Shown here: positions 1 through 5,629 of the stretch, piece after piece
Layout of the letters: each line of letters begins with the position of its first letter
Numbering within the stretch: position 1 is the first letter of the stretch
Position numbers and translations under genes: made by a program
The notes under the pieces: generated by a model
Told to the model about the DNA's origin: nothing
The model's database searches: none
Seen by the model: the letters and a program-made list of their open reading frames with translations, nothing else
DNA from: a bacterium
Lineage (GTDB): Bacteria; Pseudomonadota; Alphaproteobacteria; Caulobacterales; Hyphomonadaceae
Assembly (NCBI GenBank): GCA_030824255.1
Contig: JAVBYB010000314.1
Span: forward strand, 1-5,629
DNA: 5,629 bases
Direction: 5' to 3'

Positions 1-563
1 ATCTTGCCGGCGACCTCGATGTAGGTGGTGCCAGCGCCATTGACCATGATGTCGGCGATGTCGTCGCGCGCCAGCAGCGGCTCAAGGGGACCATAGCCCA
101 GAACGTCGTTGCAGATGTCCTCGAGCAACGTTTCCTGCTCGGCGACACTCATCACCACGTTCTTGATCGAGACGATCTCGATCACGATGTCGCGGATTTC
201 CTCACGCGCAGATTCCTGGTCAAGCTGCGCAAGCTGGCTGAGGTCGATCGTATCGATCAGCGCGTTGAAGACTTCGGTCTTGGTGCGGTAATATTCGTCC
301 GAACGATTATCAACGGCTGCGATTTTTTCCTTTGGCGGCGGCGGTGGCGCGGCTTTTGCGGTCGGTTTGCCGCCCATCGGCACGATCGGCTTTGGCGAAT
401 TGGCCTTCGGCGGCGGCGGAGGCGGCGCCTCATCCGCAAGAGTCGACACCGCCGGCTTGGTAGCCGGCGGCGGGGCAGCGGGTCTGGCAGCGGCCGCCGC
501 CGATGGCTGAGACGGCATTCCCGCCCCGCCGGTGGTGGATCGCTTCCCGAACATTCCACTCAT
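1..563 (-). CDS. cpaF: CpaF/TadA-type Tad pilus secretion ATPase, N-terminal part (C-terminus runs off the window)
   Basis: CpaF (TadA) is the hexameric cytoplasmic ATPase of the Tad pilus, related to type II/IV secretion ATPases. Only the first 187 residues are present; the Walker A, Asp-box and Walker B regions lie beyond base 1. Residues 1-90 are low-complexity, rich in Ala and Pro, with Pro runs near residues 47-52 and 73-77. From about residue 88 the conserved N-terminal domain begins (DEYYRTKTEVFNALID), followed by the family signature NDVLGYGPLEPLLARDDIAD and IMVNG at residues 152-176. The ATG at 563-561 lies 3 bases after the cpaE TAA stop. Its Shine-Dalgarno is weak (CTGGGC inside the end of cpaE), so translation is probably coupled to cpaE. 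An in-frame ATG at 554-552 would give a protein starting MFGKRS and is a possible alternative start. Family assignment is firm; the exact start is less certain. Confidence 0.95.
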   Translation of the reverse strand, partial: MSGMFGKRSTTGGAGMPSQPSAAAAARPAAPPPATKPAVSTLADEAPPPPPPKANSPKPIVPMGGKPTAKAAPPPPPKEKIAAVDNRSDEYYRTKTEVFNALIDTIDLSQLAQLDQESAREEIRDIVIEIVSIKNVVMSVAEQETLLEDICNDVLGYGPLEPLLARDDIADIMVNGAGTTYIEVAGK

Positions 564-566
564 GCT

Positions 567-2237
567 TTATTTGCCCAGCAGCTTTTTGATCAGCGAAGGC
601 TTGCTCGCCTGAATTTCCTTGCCGGTCAGTTGCGCCGCCAACTGGTCGAGGCCTTGAGCCACTTTCGAATCCGGCGCGACGTCGAAGATCATCTGACCGT
701 TGTTGGCAGCCGTGCCGAACAGTTGCGCGTCGAAGGGCAGCACCAGCGACGGCTCGATGCCGATCGCCTGACCGAAATCCTTCGGCGGAATTTCCGGACG
801 CTTCGGCAGGCCCACCATGTTCAGGATAAGCTTCGGCGGATTGTCATTCGGGCGCGCAGCCTTCAGGAAGTCGATCAGGTTCTTGCCGTTGCGCAGCGAA
901 GCCAGGTCAGGACCGGCCACGACCACCAGCTCATCCGCATGGATGACGGTCGACTTGAACCAGTCAGTCCAGATATGCGGCAGGTCGAGCACCATGAACG
1001 GCACCGAACCGCGCACCTGATCGAGAACGCGAACGTAAGTCTCCGGATCGAGATTGTAGGTACGGTCCAGCGTCGCCGGGGCCGTGAACAGCGACAGGCG
1101 GTCCGTCGCCTTGGTGATGAGGCGGCCCATGACGGCGTCATCGAAGCGATCCGGCGACATCAGGGCGTCGGCGATGGTCGCCTGCGTGTCCTGGTTGAAG
1201 TCGAGGCCCGTTGTGCCGAAGTTGAGGTCGAGATCGACCAGCGTCGCGTTGACTTTGCAGCGCTCTGTCAGCGCCCATGCGAGGTTGTGCGCGAGGGTCG
1301 ATGCGCCAACTCCGCCCTTCACGCCCGTCACAGCCAGCGTCTTGCCGGTGAACGGCGCTTCCGGGTCAGCGAACAGCGAGCCGATGGAGCGGATCATCTG
1401 CACCGGCTCAAGCGGCGCAACGAGGTATTCCGAAACGCCACGGCGCATCAGTTCGCGATAGAGGCGGATGTCGTTCGTCTGGCCGACGACCACAACCTTG
1501 ATGTTCTCGTCGCAATACTCGGCCAGCGAATCGAGCTCGGCCAGAAGCTGACGCGGATCGCCCGAGCCTTCGATGATAAGCAGGTTCGGCGTCGTCTCGT
1601 TGACGTAGTACTGCATCGCAGCCGGAACGCCGCCTTCGAAGACGTCCATGTTGACGTTCTTCATGCGGCGATCCTGTTCGATCGTCCGCATCAGGCCGAG
1701 GGTCGCGGTGCGCGCGCAGAAGGCGTGGATGACAATACGCGGGATCGTACGGTCGCCGCCGTCATGGCCGCTGCCGAAAGCATAGTCATAGCCGAGGCCC
1801 TGCCCCGCCGCGTCGTCAGCGACAGGCTCCGCCTCGTAGGACGACATCGGCGGAAGGTCTTCCACTGGCGGCGAGGCCGGCTTGGGCTGCAGCCAGGGCT
1901 GCGAGGCATGCTGCGCCGAGGGAGGCGGAGGATAATCCTGCTCGCTCTCTTCCGCGTAACCGTCGCCGTCTTCTTCGGTGAATTCCTCGGTGAACTCGAC
2001 AACGTGACCGTCATCGTCCTGCGGCGTCAGGAAGACCGACTGGCTGGCTGGCGCCGTCTTTGGCTGGAGGAAGTCCGACGTCGTGTATGCCGGATCGACG
2101 GCATCGGAGCCGTGCTCCTCGGCGTCGCGCAGCGCGGCCGCGAAAGTTGCGCCCAAGGGCGCATCCATGTCGAGGTCGAACTCGTGGACAAGCTCGTCGA
2201 GCTCGCCATCTTCAAATTTGTCCCGCGGTCCGGTCAT
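567..2237 (-). CDS. cpaE: CpaE/TadZ-type pilus assembly ATPase (MinD/ParA superfamily) with degenerate receiver domain
   Basis: This 556-residue cytoplasmic protein matches CpaE/TadZ, which localises the Tad pilus machinery in the cell (known from Caulobacter). Residues 1-165 are a low-complexity acidic and proline-rich tail, including the tandem EFTEEFTEE (81-89) and PPPP (103-106). Residues about 167-290 form an atypical receiver-like domain (RIVIHAF, then LLIIEGSGDP, KVVVVGQ, VSEYLVAPLEP). Residues about 298-535 form the P-loop ATPase: deviant Walker A GVKGGVGASTLA (305-316) keeps the signature K307, but position 312 is Ala where MinD has Lys. A' motif TLVDLDLNFG lies at 332-341 and the switch II/Walker B-like FMVLDLP at 414-420. 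The tail ends with basic PSLIKKLLGK. The start at 2237 was chosen because it is 11 bases after the cpaD stop with a good Shine-Dalgarno. The reading frame stays open 82 codons further upstream inside cpaD, but that stretch is Arg/His-rich and not CpaE-like. Confidence 0.95.
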   Translation of the reverse strand: MTGPRDKFEDGELDELVHEFDLDMDAPLGATFAAALRDAEEHGSDAVDPAYTTSDFLQPKTAPASQSVFLTPQDDDGHVVEFTEEFTEEDGDGYAEESEQDYPPPPSAQHASQPWLQPKPASPPVEDLPPMSSYEAEPVADDAAGQGLGYDYAFGSGHDGGDRTIPRIVIHAFCARTATLGLMRTIEQDRRMKNVNMDVFEGGVPAAMQYYVNETTPNLLIIEGSGDPRQLLAELDSLAEYCDENIKVVVVGQTNDIRLYRELMRRGVSEYLVAPLEPVQMIRSIGSLFADPEAPFTGKTLAVTGVKGGVGASTLAHNLAWALTERCKVNATLVDLDLNFGTTGLDFNQDTQATIADALMSPDRFDDAVMGRLITKATDRLSLFTAPATLDRTYNLDPETYVRVLDQVRGSVPFMVLDLPHIWTDWFKSTVIHADELVVVAGPDLASLRNGKNLIDFLKAARPNDNPPKLILNMVGLPKRPEIPPKDFGQAIGIEPSLVLPFDAQLFGTAANNGQMIFDVAPDSKVAQGLDQLAAQLTGKEIQASKPSLIKKLLGK

Positions 2238-2245
2238 ATCCCCAG

Positions 2246-2251
2246 TCCTCA
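2246..2251 (-). promoter_or_regulatory. TGAGGA: cpaD stop codon merged with cpaE Shine-Dalgarno
   Basis: The cpaD TGA (2251-2249) runs into GGA, forming TGAGGA 8 bases before the cpaE ATG at 2237. A second purine run, GGGGA (2243-2239), is too close to the ATG to be the main site. This supports the short 556-residue cpaE over the longer open frame. Confidence 0.72.
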
Positions 2252-2929
2252 ATCCACGGCTGTGCTGATAGCGCCGCTGGCGTCGTCGTTCCGCTCGGAT
2301 GACGTCTTCTCGCCCGTGCGATATTTTGTGAATACGATCGAACGGCGCTGCGTGTCGGCCGGATCCATGGGCTGATGCCCCACGAGGTCCGACGGATTGG
2401 CGATCATCGCCGCAAGGTTCACCGCCACAGCGCAGCCCAGCGACGGCAGCGACGAGTTGGACGACGTGTCGGTGAAGTCCCAATGCGAAATGTCAGGGCA
2501 GTTCGGCACCACTGCTTCAAAGGTGCGATAGCTGATGATCAGAGGGGCCGAACGCGCGCCGGTCCCGTCATAGGCGCCTTCAGCGATCATGACCTGGTCG
2601 ATGCCCTCGGCCAGCATCACCGCGCGGGCGTCCGCTGCGGCGCGCATTGCCGAGATATCGTCGGGACCATTGCTCGGGCGCGAAATGATCACAGCGCCAT
2701 GGCCTTCCTGCTGGTAGGCCAGCGCGAAGCCCTTCACGGCGTCGCGCTCGCGCACGCCTAGCTTTTCGCCCGAAACCACAGTGCCGATTTTCAGTTCGGC
2801 CGTGGTCTCCTGCGCCACGATCTGCGTGTGCATGCGGTTGGACCAGCCGATCTGCTCTTGCGACTGCATGCAGCCGGCCATGGCCAGCAGCGGCAGCCCA
2901 GCAAGAGCGATGTGGATACGCGAAGCCAT
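2249..2929 (-). CDS. cpaD: CpaD-type Tad pilus biogenesis lipoprotein
   Basis: The protein has 226 residues and matches the CpaD family of pilus lipoproteins, thought to sit at the outer membrane and assist the CpaC secretin. The N-terminus is a short lipoprotein signal peptide, MASRIHIALAGLPLLAMAGC, with Cys20 as the likely lipidated residue; Met at -3 is less usual than Leu. The body carries family features: a periplasmic domain with YQQEGHGAVIISRPSN (72-87), two cysteines (144 and 166) in the context NCPDISHWDF and LPSLGCAVAVNLA, and the C-terminal signature NLAAMIANPSDLVGHQPMDP (171-190) followed by a TKYRTGE motif (201-207). The start at 2929 gives an immediate signal peptide and a Shine-Dalgarno (GAGGA, 10 bases away). 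The frame is open further upstream but that extension overlaps cpaC and lacks family character. It lies between cpaC and cpaE with gaps of 13 and 11 bases. Confidence 0.95.
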   Translation of the reverse strand: MASRIHIALAGLPLLAMAGCMQSQEQIGWSNRMHTQIVAQETTAELKIGTVVSGEKLGVRERDAVKGFALAYQQEGHGAVIISRPSNGPDDISAMRAAADARAVMLAEGIDQVMIAEGAYDGTGARSAPLIISYRTFEAVVPNCPDISHWDFTDTSSNSSLPSLGCAVAVNLAAMIANPSDLVGHQPMDPADTQRRSIVFTKYRTGEKTSSERNDDASGAISTAVD

Positions 2930-2939
2930 GTGTCTGCGT

Positions 2940-2945
2940 TCCTCA
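2940..2945 (-). promoter_or_regulatory. TGAGGA: cpaC stop codon merged with cpaD Shine-Dalgarno
   Basis: The cpaC TGA (2945-2943) runs into GGA, forming TGAGGA 10 bases before the cpaD ATG at 2929. The spacing is longer than at the cpaB-cpaC junction but still workable. It decides the cpaD start at the signal peptide. Confidence 0.7.
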
Positions 2946-4457
2946 GTCAATGATGAAGCCGCTGGCGCCATTCGGAGCGGGCGTTTTGCCCGCGGCCGAA
3001 CCCGGCGCCGCGTAAACGTCGTTGAGTTTGCCGAACAGGATCGTCCTGCTGTCCGTCGCGGCGACATAGCCACGATCGGGATCGCGGAAGCCCTGCGGAT
3101 CAGTCGGATCGACCAGGTAAGGCGTCACGATGACGACCAGTTCAGTCTCTTCATTCTGGAAGTCGCGGCTGCGGAACAGCGCGCTGAGCACCGGAACGTC
3201 CTTGATGCCCGGAACGCTGTCGAGGTTCTGCTTGGTTGCTTCCTGCAGCAGGCCCGCAATCACCAGACTGCCGCCCGAGGGAATTTCCACCGTCGTTTCA
3301 GCGCGACGAACCTTGAGCGCGGGAATGGTCATCGTTTGGCCGGCAATCGCCTGCCCCGTATCGGGATCAATCGCCACGCCGGTGTTCGCCTGGAAGCCGC
3401 CTTGCGTCGACAGTTCAGAGACCTCGACCGACATCTGCAGCGAGATGCGGCCCTCGGACAGAACGACGGGCGTATAGCCCAGGCCCACGCCGTAAGGTTT
3501 GAACTCGATCGAGATCTTCCCGTCGTCCTGCGCAACCGGAACCGGGAATTCGCCGCCGACGAGGAACTTGCCGGCCTCGCCCGAGATCGCGGCAAGGTTC
3601 GGCTCGGCCAGCGTGCGCACGAGGCCCACACGCTCCAGCGCATTCACTTTCGCGCCGACAGTGCTCTGCGTCGCGCCGCCGACAAGATTTTTGTAGCCGA
3701 GGTTGGCGACGAGACCGCCAAGCGACGTGCCGGCGATCGGAAAGCCGTTCGAGGCGCCGATGCTGAGCGTATTGTCGAAAGCTGAGCCCGTAAGCTGGCC
3801 GAACCCGACAGAGCCCGTCAGGTTGATGCCCATCTGCTTGATGACCGAGCGCTGCATCTCGACGACGCGAACCTTCAGCGTCACCTGATCCTTGCCGTCG
3901 ATCGCCATCAGGTTGAGAACGCCGTTGTCATCCTTGGCGTAGGTGCGTGCGAGTTGAACAACACGGTCTGACCCGGACAGGTTCGGCACCGAACCGGCGA
4001 GGATGATCCTGCCGTTGACGGATTCAACCTGAACTTTCGATCCCGGTACGTGCCGCTTGATAAGCGTCCGCAGCTGTTCCATGCCAGCCACGCCGTCGGT
4101 CACCGAAATTTCCAGCGTCTTGATCTTGCGGCCGGAGCGGTCGAGGAAAACGATGTTGCTCTCGCCGGCCGCCACGCCCATCACGGCCACGCGGCGACGA
4201 TCGCGCGCCACCACGTTGGCGATCTTGTCGTTGGCGATGATCACGTCGTCGATGTCGACGTCGAACTCGATCATGTAGCTCTTGTTGACCGTGAGCGTCA
4301 GCACCTCGGTCGATTCCGGGGCCGTTGCCTCTGGCAGCGTCATGCGTGTGCCGGCGCCGCCGGCAAGGCCATCGCCGGTGGGCTGCGCCAAGGCCGGGCC
4401 GGCAACGGCAAGCGCCGCTGCAAGGCTGGCCAGGATAAAGTAGCGGTTGGTCGACAT
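2943..4457 (-). CDS. cpaC: CpaC/RcpA-type Tad pilus outer-membrane secretin
   Basis: This 504-residue protein is the secretin of the Tad pilus, forming the gated outer-membrane channel through which the pilus passes. A Sec signal peptide covers residues 1-24, with likely cleavage after ALA (22-24). Residues about 50-120 form the pilus/secretin N-terminal domain (EVLTLTVNKSYMIEFDVDID, AVMGVAAGESNIVFLDRSG). A BON-like segment follows (about 125-190, containing VNGRIILAGSVPN). The secretin core spans about 190-450, with RTLAEPNLAAISGEAGKFLV at 281-300, PYGVGLGYTPVV (321-332), EIPSGGSLVIAGLLQE (391-406) and the closing signature VPGIKDVPVLSALFRSRDF (415-433) followed by ETELVVIVTPYLVDP (437-451). 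The tail of about 50 residues is Ala/Pro/Gly-rich. The ATG at 4457 was preferred over an in-frame TTG four codons upstream because it follows TGAGGA by 5 bases and starts the signal peptide cleanly. Confidence 0.97.
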   Translation of the reverse strand: MSTNRYFILASLAAALAVAGPALAQPTGDGLAGGAGTRMTLPEATAPESTEVLTLTVNKSYMIEFDVDIDDVIIANDKIANVVARDRRRVAVMGVAAGESNIVFLDRSGRKIKTLEISVTDGVAGMEQLRTLIKRHVPGSKVQVESVNGRIILAGSVPNLSGSDRVVQLARTYAKDDNGVLNLMAIDGKDQVTLKVRVVEMQRSVIKQMGINLTGSVGFGQLTGSAFDNTLSIGASNGFPIAGTSLGGLVANLGYKNLVGGATQSTVGAKVNALERVGLVRTLAEPNLAAISGEAGKFLVGGEFPVPVAQDDGKISIEFKPYGVGLGYTPVVLSEGRISLQMSVEVSELSTQGGFQANTGVAIDPDTGQAIAGQTMTIPALKVRRAETTVEIPSGGSLVIAGLLQEATKQNLDSVPGIKDVPVLSALFRSRDFQNEETELVVIVTPYLVDPTDPQGFRDPDRGYVAATDSRTILFGKLNDVYAAPGSAAGKTPAPNGASGFIID

Positions 4458-4462
4458 GACGT

Positions 4463-4468
4463 TCCTCA
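4463..4468 (-). promoter_or_regulatory. TGAGGA: cpaB stop codon merged with cpaC Shine-Dalgarno
   Basis: The cpaB TGA stop (4468-4466) continues directly into GGA, giving TGAGGA 5 bases before the cpaC ATG at 4457. This supports the ATG rather than the upstream TTG as the cpaC start, and suggests termination-reinitiation coupling. Confidence 0.75.
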
Positions 4469-5341
4469 ACCTGCCGTCGCCGAAGCGACAGTTTCGTTCC
4501 CGTAGCGATAGACGCGCACGCCTTCGGCATCCTGCGAGACGCCGTCGCGATAGACGCGGCCGGCGCCAGTCGCGCCCTGCGGCGCAGCCATATCTGCGAT
4601 GGAGCGCAGCGTAAGAGAGATGTCGCCGGCCTTGCGCGCAGTATTCAGCAGCGTGGCGTCGCGTTCCGTCAGCTCCAGCGTGGCGCGCGAACCGATGATC
4701 GCGGCGCCCTGCCCCGTCGCGGGCTCTTCGGCGTCTTCGGCGGGCGGCGTGCCGTAAAGCGTGTCGATCGCGAGCACGCGGATGTTGGTCAGGATCATGT
4801 CCGAGCGGATGCCCAACCCGCCGCTTGCGCCGGTCTTGTTGGTGTCGACTTCGCGCGTGACGATGACGTCGACGCGATCATTCGGCTGGATGAAGCCGCC
4901 CGCCGCAGTCTCCGCCTCGATCTCCACCGAGACCGCGCGCATGCCCGGCGTCAGCATGACCGACATGAAGCCGGACGTGCCGGGGTGGACCAGCTTGGCC
5001 TTCGTCGCCGGCTCGCCCTTTATGACGTCGACGCGCGCAACGGCGCCGACCATCTTCTCGAGAGCTTCGGGTTCTTTTTCCTTGTCGATGAATGATTCGG
5101 TCTGCGCATCGGCCGGCCACTCCTGCCAGGAGAGGTCTTCCAGCGAGACGAACTTCCCGACCGGTATGGTCGCGTTGGCGACGAGGATCAGCTTCATCGG
5201 CATGCGCGCAGGCTCTGGCGCAACCGCTGGCGTAGGGTTTGCAGTGGCCTCTTGAGGCTGCTGTACAGTGCGGACGAGGAAGACGGCGCCGATAGCCGCC
5301 GCCGCCGCCACAACTAGAATGATCAGTCGCACGGGCGACAT
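4466..5341 (-). CDS. cpaB: CpaB/RcpC-type Tad pilus assembly protein (SAF domain)
   Basis: The 291-residue product matches CpaB/RcpC, an inner-membrane-anchored periplasmic component of the Tad pilus that works alongside the secretin. An N-terminal membrane segment spans residues about 5-23 (RLIILVVAAAAAIGAVFLV), followed by a Pro/Ala/Glu linker (28-48). The SAF (beta-clip) domain is at about 50-120, with the hallmark LVANATIPVGKFVSLEDL (53-70) and WQEWPAD (72-78). The RcpC core follows, with SVMLTPGMRAVSVEIEAE (127-144), GGFIQPNDRVDVIVTREV (148-165) and TNIRVLAIDT (185-194). Near the end, ATLELTERDATLLNTARKAG (220-239) and ISLTLRS (241-247) are also typical. The start at 5341 has a strong Shine-Dalgarno (GGAGGG, 6 bases away). 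It is the first gene after the only real intergenic gap, so it may head its own transcript. Its TGA stop is 8 bases before the cpaC start. Confidence 0.96.
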   Translation of the reverse strand: MSPVRLIILVVAAAAAIGAVFLVRTVQQPQEATANPTPAVAPEPARMPMKLILVANATIPVGKFVSLEDLSWQEWPADAQTESFIDKEKEPEALEKMVGAVARVDVIKGEPATKAKLVHPGTSGFMSVMLTPGMRAVSVEIEAETAAGGFIQPNDRVDVIVTREVDTNKTGASGGLGIRSDMILTNIRVLAIDTLYGTPPAEDAEEPATGQGAAIIGSRATLELTERDATLLNTARKAGDISLTLRSIADMAAPQGATGAGRVYRDGVSQDAEGVRVYRYGNETVASATAG

Positions 5342-5347
5342 GAAAGG

Positions 5348-5353
5348 CCCTCC
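5348..5353 (-). promoter_or_regulatory. Strong Shine-Dalgarno of cpaB (GGAGGG)
   Basis: GGAGGG on the minus strand, 6 bases before the ATG at 5341, is the best ribosome binding site in the window. It fixes the cpaB start and fits a gene that must be translated without coupling to an upstream neighbour. Confidence 0.8.
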
Positions 5354-5489
5354 ACCGAGTCCCCGACAGGCCTGAGAATGGCGCTATCCTGAGCGGGCAG
5401 ACTTCCACGAGGGCTCTAAGGGAGCGTTAAGACGGAGCGTTCCACCCTATTAACGAATTGGCGGATAAGTTAACCTTCAGCCTCGGCTC

Positions 5490-5506
5490 AGGGGCAGGAT
5501 CCCCCT
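5490..5506 (-). terminator. Short G/C hairpin directly after cpaA, possible weak terminator or RNA-processing/stability element
   Basis: Immediately after the cpaA TGA the sequence AGGGGGATCCTGCCCCT can fold into a 5-bp stem (AGGGG with CCCCT) around a 7-base loop. No T-run follows, so it does not look like a classical intrinsic terminator. It may attenuate read-through into cpaB or protect a 3' end. The stem is short and could be chance in a G/C-rich genome. Confidence 0.25.
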
Positions 5507-5629
5507 TCACGCAAGGCCGCCCAGACCCGCCAGGCCAGCTGCCAGCACAGGCGACGCCGGCGCGGCGATCAGCGCTCCGGCGGCAATCGCCACCGCATAG
5601 GGAGCGCCCTCTTCCGGTGAAAGCAGGCG
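5507..5629 (-). CDS. cpaA: CpaA/TadV-type prepilin peptidase, C-terminal fragment (5' part off the window)
   Basis: Only the final 40 residues are present, ending at a TGA at 5509-5507. They read RLLSPEEGAPYAVAIAAGAL followed by an Ala/Pro/Leu/Gly-rich hydrophobic end. The (V/A)PYxVAIAAGAL pattern is typical of the last membrane helix of CpaA/TadV, the A24-family aspartic peptidases that cleave Flp prepilins at the inner membrane. The catalytic aspartates would lie upstream, outside the window. The position directly before cpaB on the same strand is the expected one in alphaproteobacterial pilus operons. Because so little is visible the assignment rests on this short motif plus context. Confidence 0.82.
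   Translation of the reverse strand, partial: RLLSPEEGAPYAVAIAAGALIAAPASPVLAAGLAGLGGLA

Larger units (their letters stand above)
5342..5506 (-). promoter_or_regulatory. cpaA-cpaB intergenic region, candidate promoter/operator with three TTAAC elements
   Basis: This 165-base gap is far longer than the other gaps in the operon (3-13 bases), so it probably has a regulatory role. It is locally AT-richer than the flanking genes between about 5423 and 5477. That part holds three TTAAC elements: minus strand at 5430-5426, plus strand at 5450-5454, and within the palindrome GTTAAC at 5469-5474. On reading I noticed no other TTAA in the window. TTAACCTT at 5470-5477 differs by one base from the TTAACCAT half-site described for the alphaproteobacterial cell-cycle regulator CtrA. 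The classic TTAA-N7-TTAA spacing is not present, so CtrA control is only a suggestion. I could not place convincing -35/-10 boxes. Confidence 0.4.

Noticed and set aside
257..559. 100-codon open frame on the minus strand overlapping the cpaF start
   Set aside because: It is highly Arg/Pro-rich and in a different frame from the clear CpaF sequence, which stays open to the window edge.
630..2375. A 581-codon open frame on the plus strand, antisense to cpaE
   Set aside because: Its product is Arg/His/Val-rich with no recognisable domain and it mirrors the codon structure of cpaE. Long antisense frames are expected opposite G/C-rich genes with strong third-position bias.
2238..2483. 82-codon N-terminal extension of cpaE inside cpaD
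   Set aside because: The extension is Arg/His/Gly-rich, overlaps the CpaD C-terminal signature and is not needed, since the ATG at 2237 has a good Shine-Dalgarno.
2930..3073. 48-codon N-terminal extension of cpaD inside cpaC
   Set aside because: It would bury the lipoprotein signal peptide in the middle of the protein, and its sequence is Arg-rich out-of-frame cpaC.
2781..3785. A 334-codon open frame on the plus strand, antisense to cpaC and cpaD
   Set aside because: It crosses the real cpaC-cpaD junction, is Arg/Ala-rich and shows no family features, while the minus-strand secretin signature is unmistakable.
5345..5372. Inverted repeat AGGCC/GGCCT flanking the cpaB Shine-Dalgarno, considered as a translational switch
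   Set aside because: The stem is only 5 bp with a loop of about 18-19 bases, too weak to claim a riboswitch or RNA thermometer.
4878..5408. 176-codon minus-strand frame overlapping cpaB and its leader
   Set aside because: It is an out-of-frame shadow of cpaB; the CpaB frame carries the membrane anchor, SAF and RcpC motifs.

Overview
This window is a stretch of a Tad/Flp (tight adherence, Cpa-type) pilus assembly operon. All genes lie on the minus strand, so transcription runs from high to low coordinates. The gene order is cpaA (C-terminal end only) - cpaB - cpaC - cpaD - cpaE - cpaF (N-terminal part only). Order, orientation and protein signatures match the pilus operons of Alphaproteobacteria such as Caulobacter. 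High G+C and strong G/C preference at third codon positions fit an alphaproteobacterium, possibly of the Caulobacterales/Hyphomonadaceae type. I cannot name the genus from sequence alone.

Layout from the operon's 5' side: 5629-5507 encodes the last 40 residues of the prepilin peptidase CpaA. Next is a 165-base gap (5506-5342), the only sizeable non-coding stretch. It holds a G/C hairpin just after the cpaA stop, three TTAAC elements and a strong Shine-Dalgarno for cpaB, so it probably carries a second promoter. cpaB (5341-4466), cpaC (4457-2943), cpaD (2929-2249), cpaE (2237-567) and cpaF (563 to beyond base 1) follow with gaps of only 8, 13, 11 and 3 bases. At three of the four junctions the upstream TGA stop is part of the next gene's Shine-Dalgarno (TGAGGA), which suggests translational coupling.

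How the genes work together, from family knowledge: CpaA processes Flp prepilins in the inner membrane. CpaC forms the outer-membrane secretin, with lipoprotein CpaD and the membrane-anchored periplasmic protein CpaB as accessory parts. CpaE is a MinD/ParA-like cytoplasmic ATPase with a degenerate receiver domain that places the machine in the cell. CpaF is the cytoplasmic secretion ATPase that powers pilus movement. The pilin gene and the platform genes (tadB/tadC-like) would be expected just outside the window.

No mobile element, CRISPR array, tRNA, rRNA or clearly novel system is visible. The most notable points are the CpaE receiver domain lacking the usual phospho-acceptor Asp and conserved Lys, its Walker A variant, long low-complexity N-terminal tails on both CpaE and CpaF, the stop/SD overlaps, and the TTAAC cluster upstream of cpaB.
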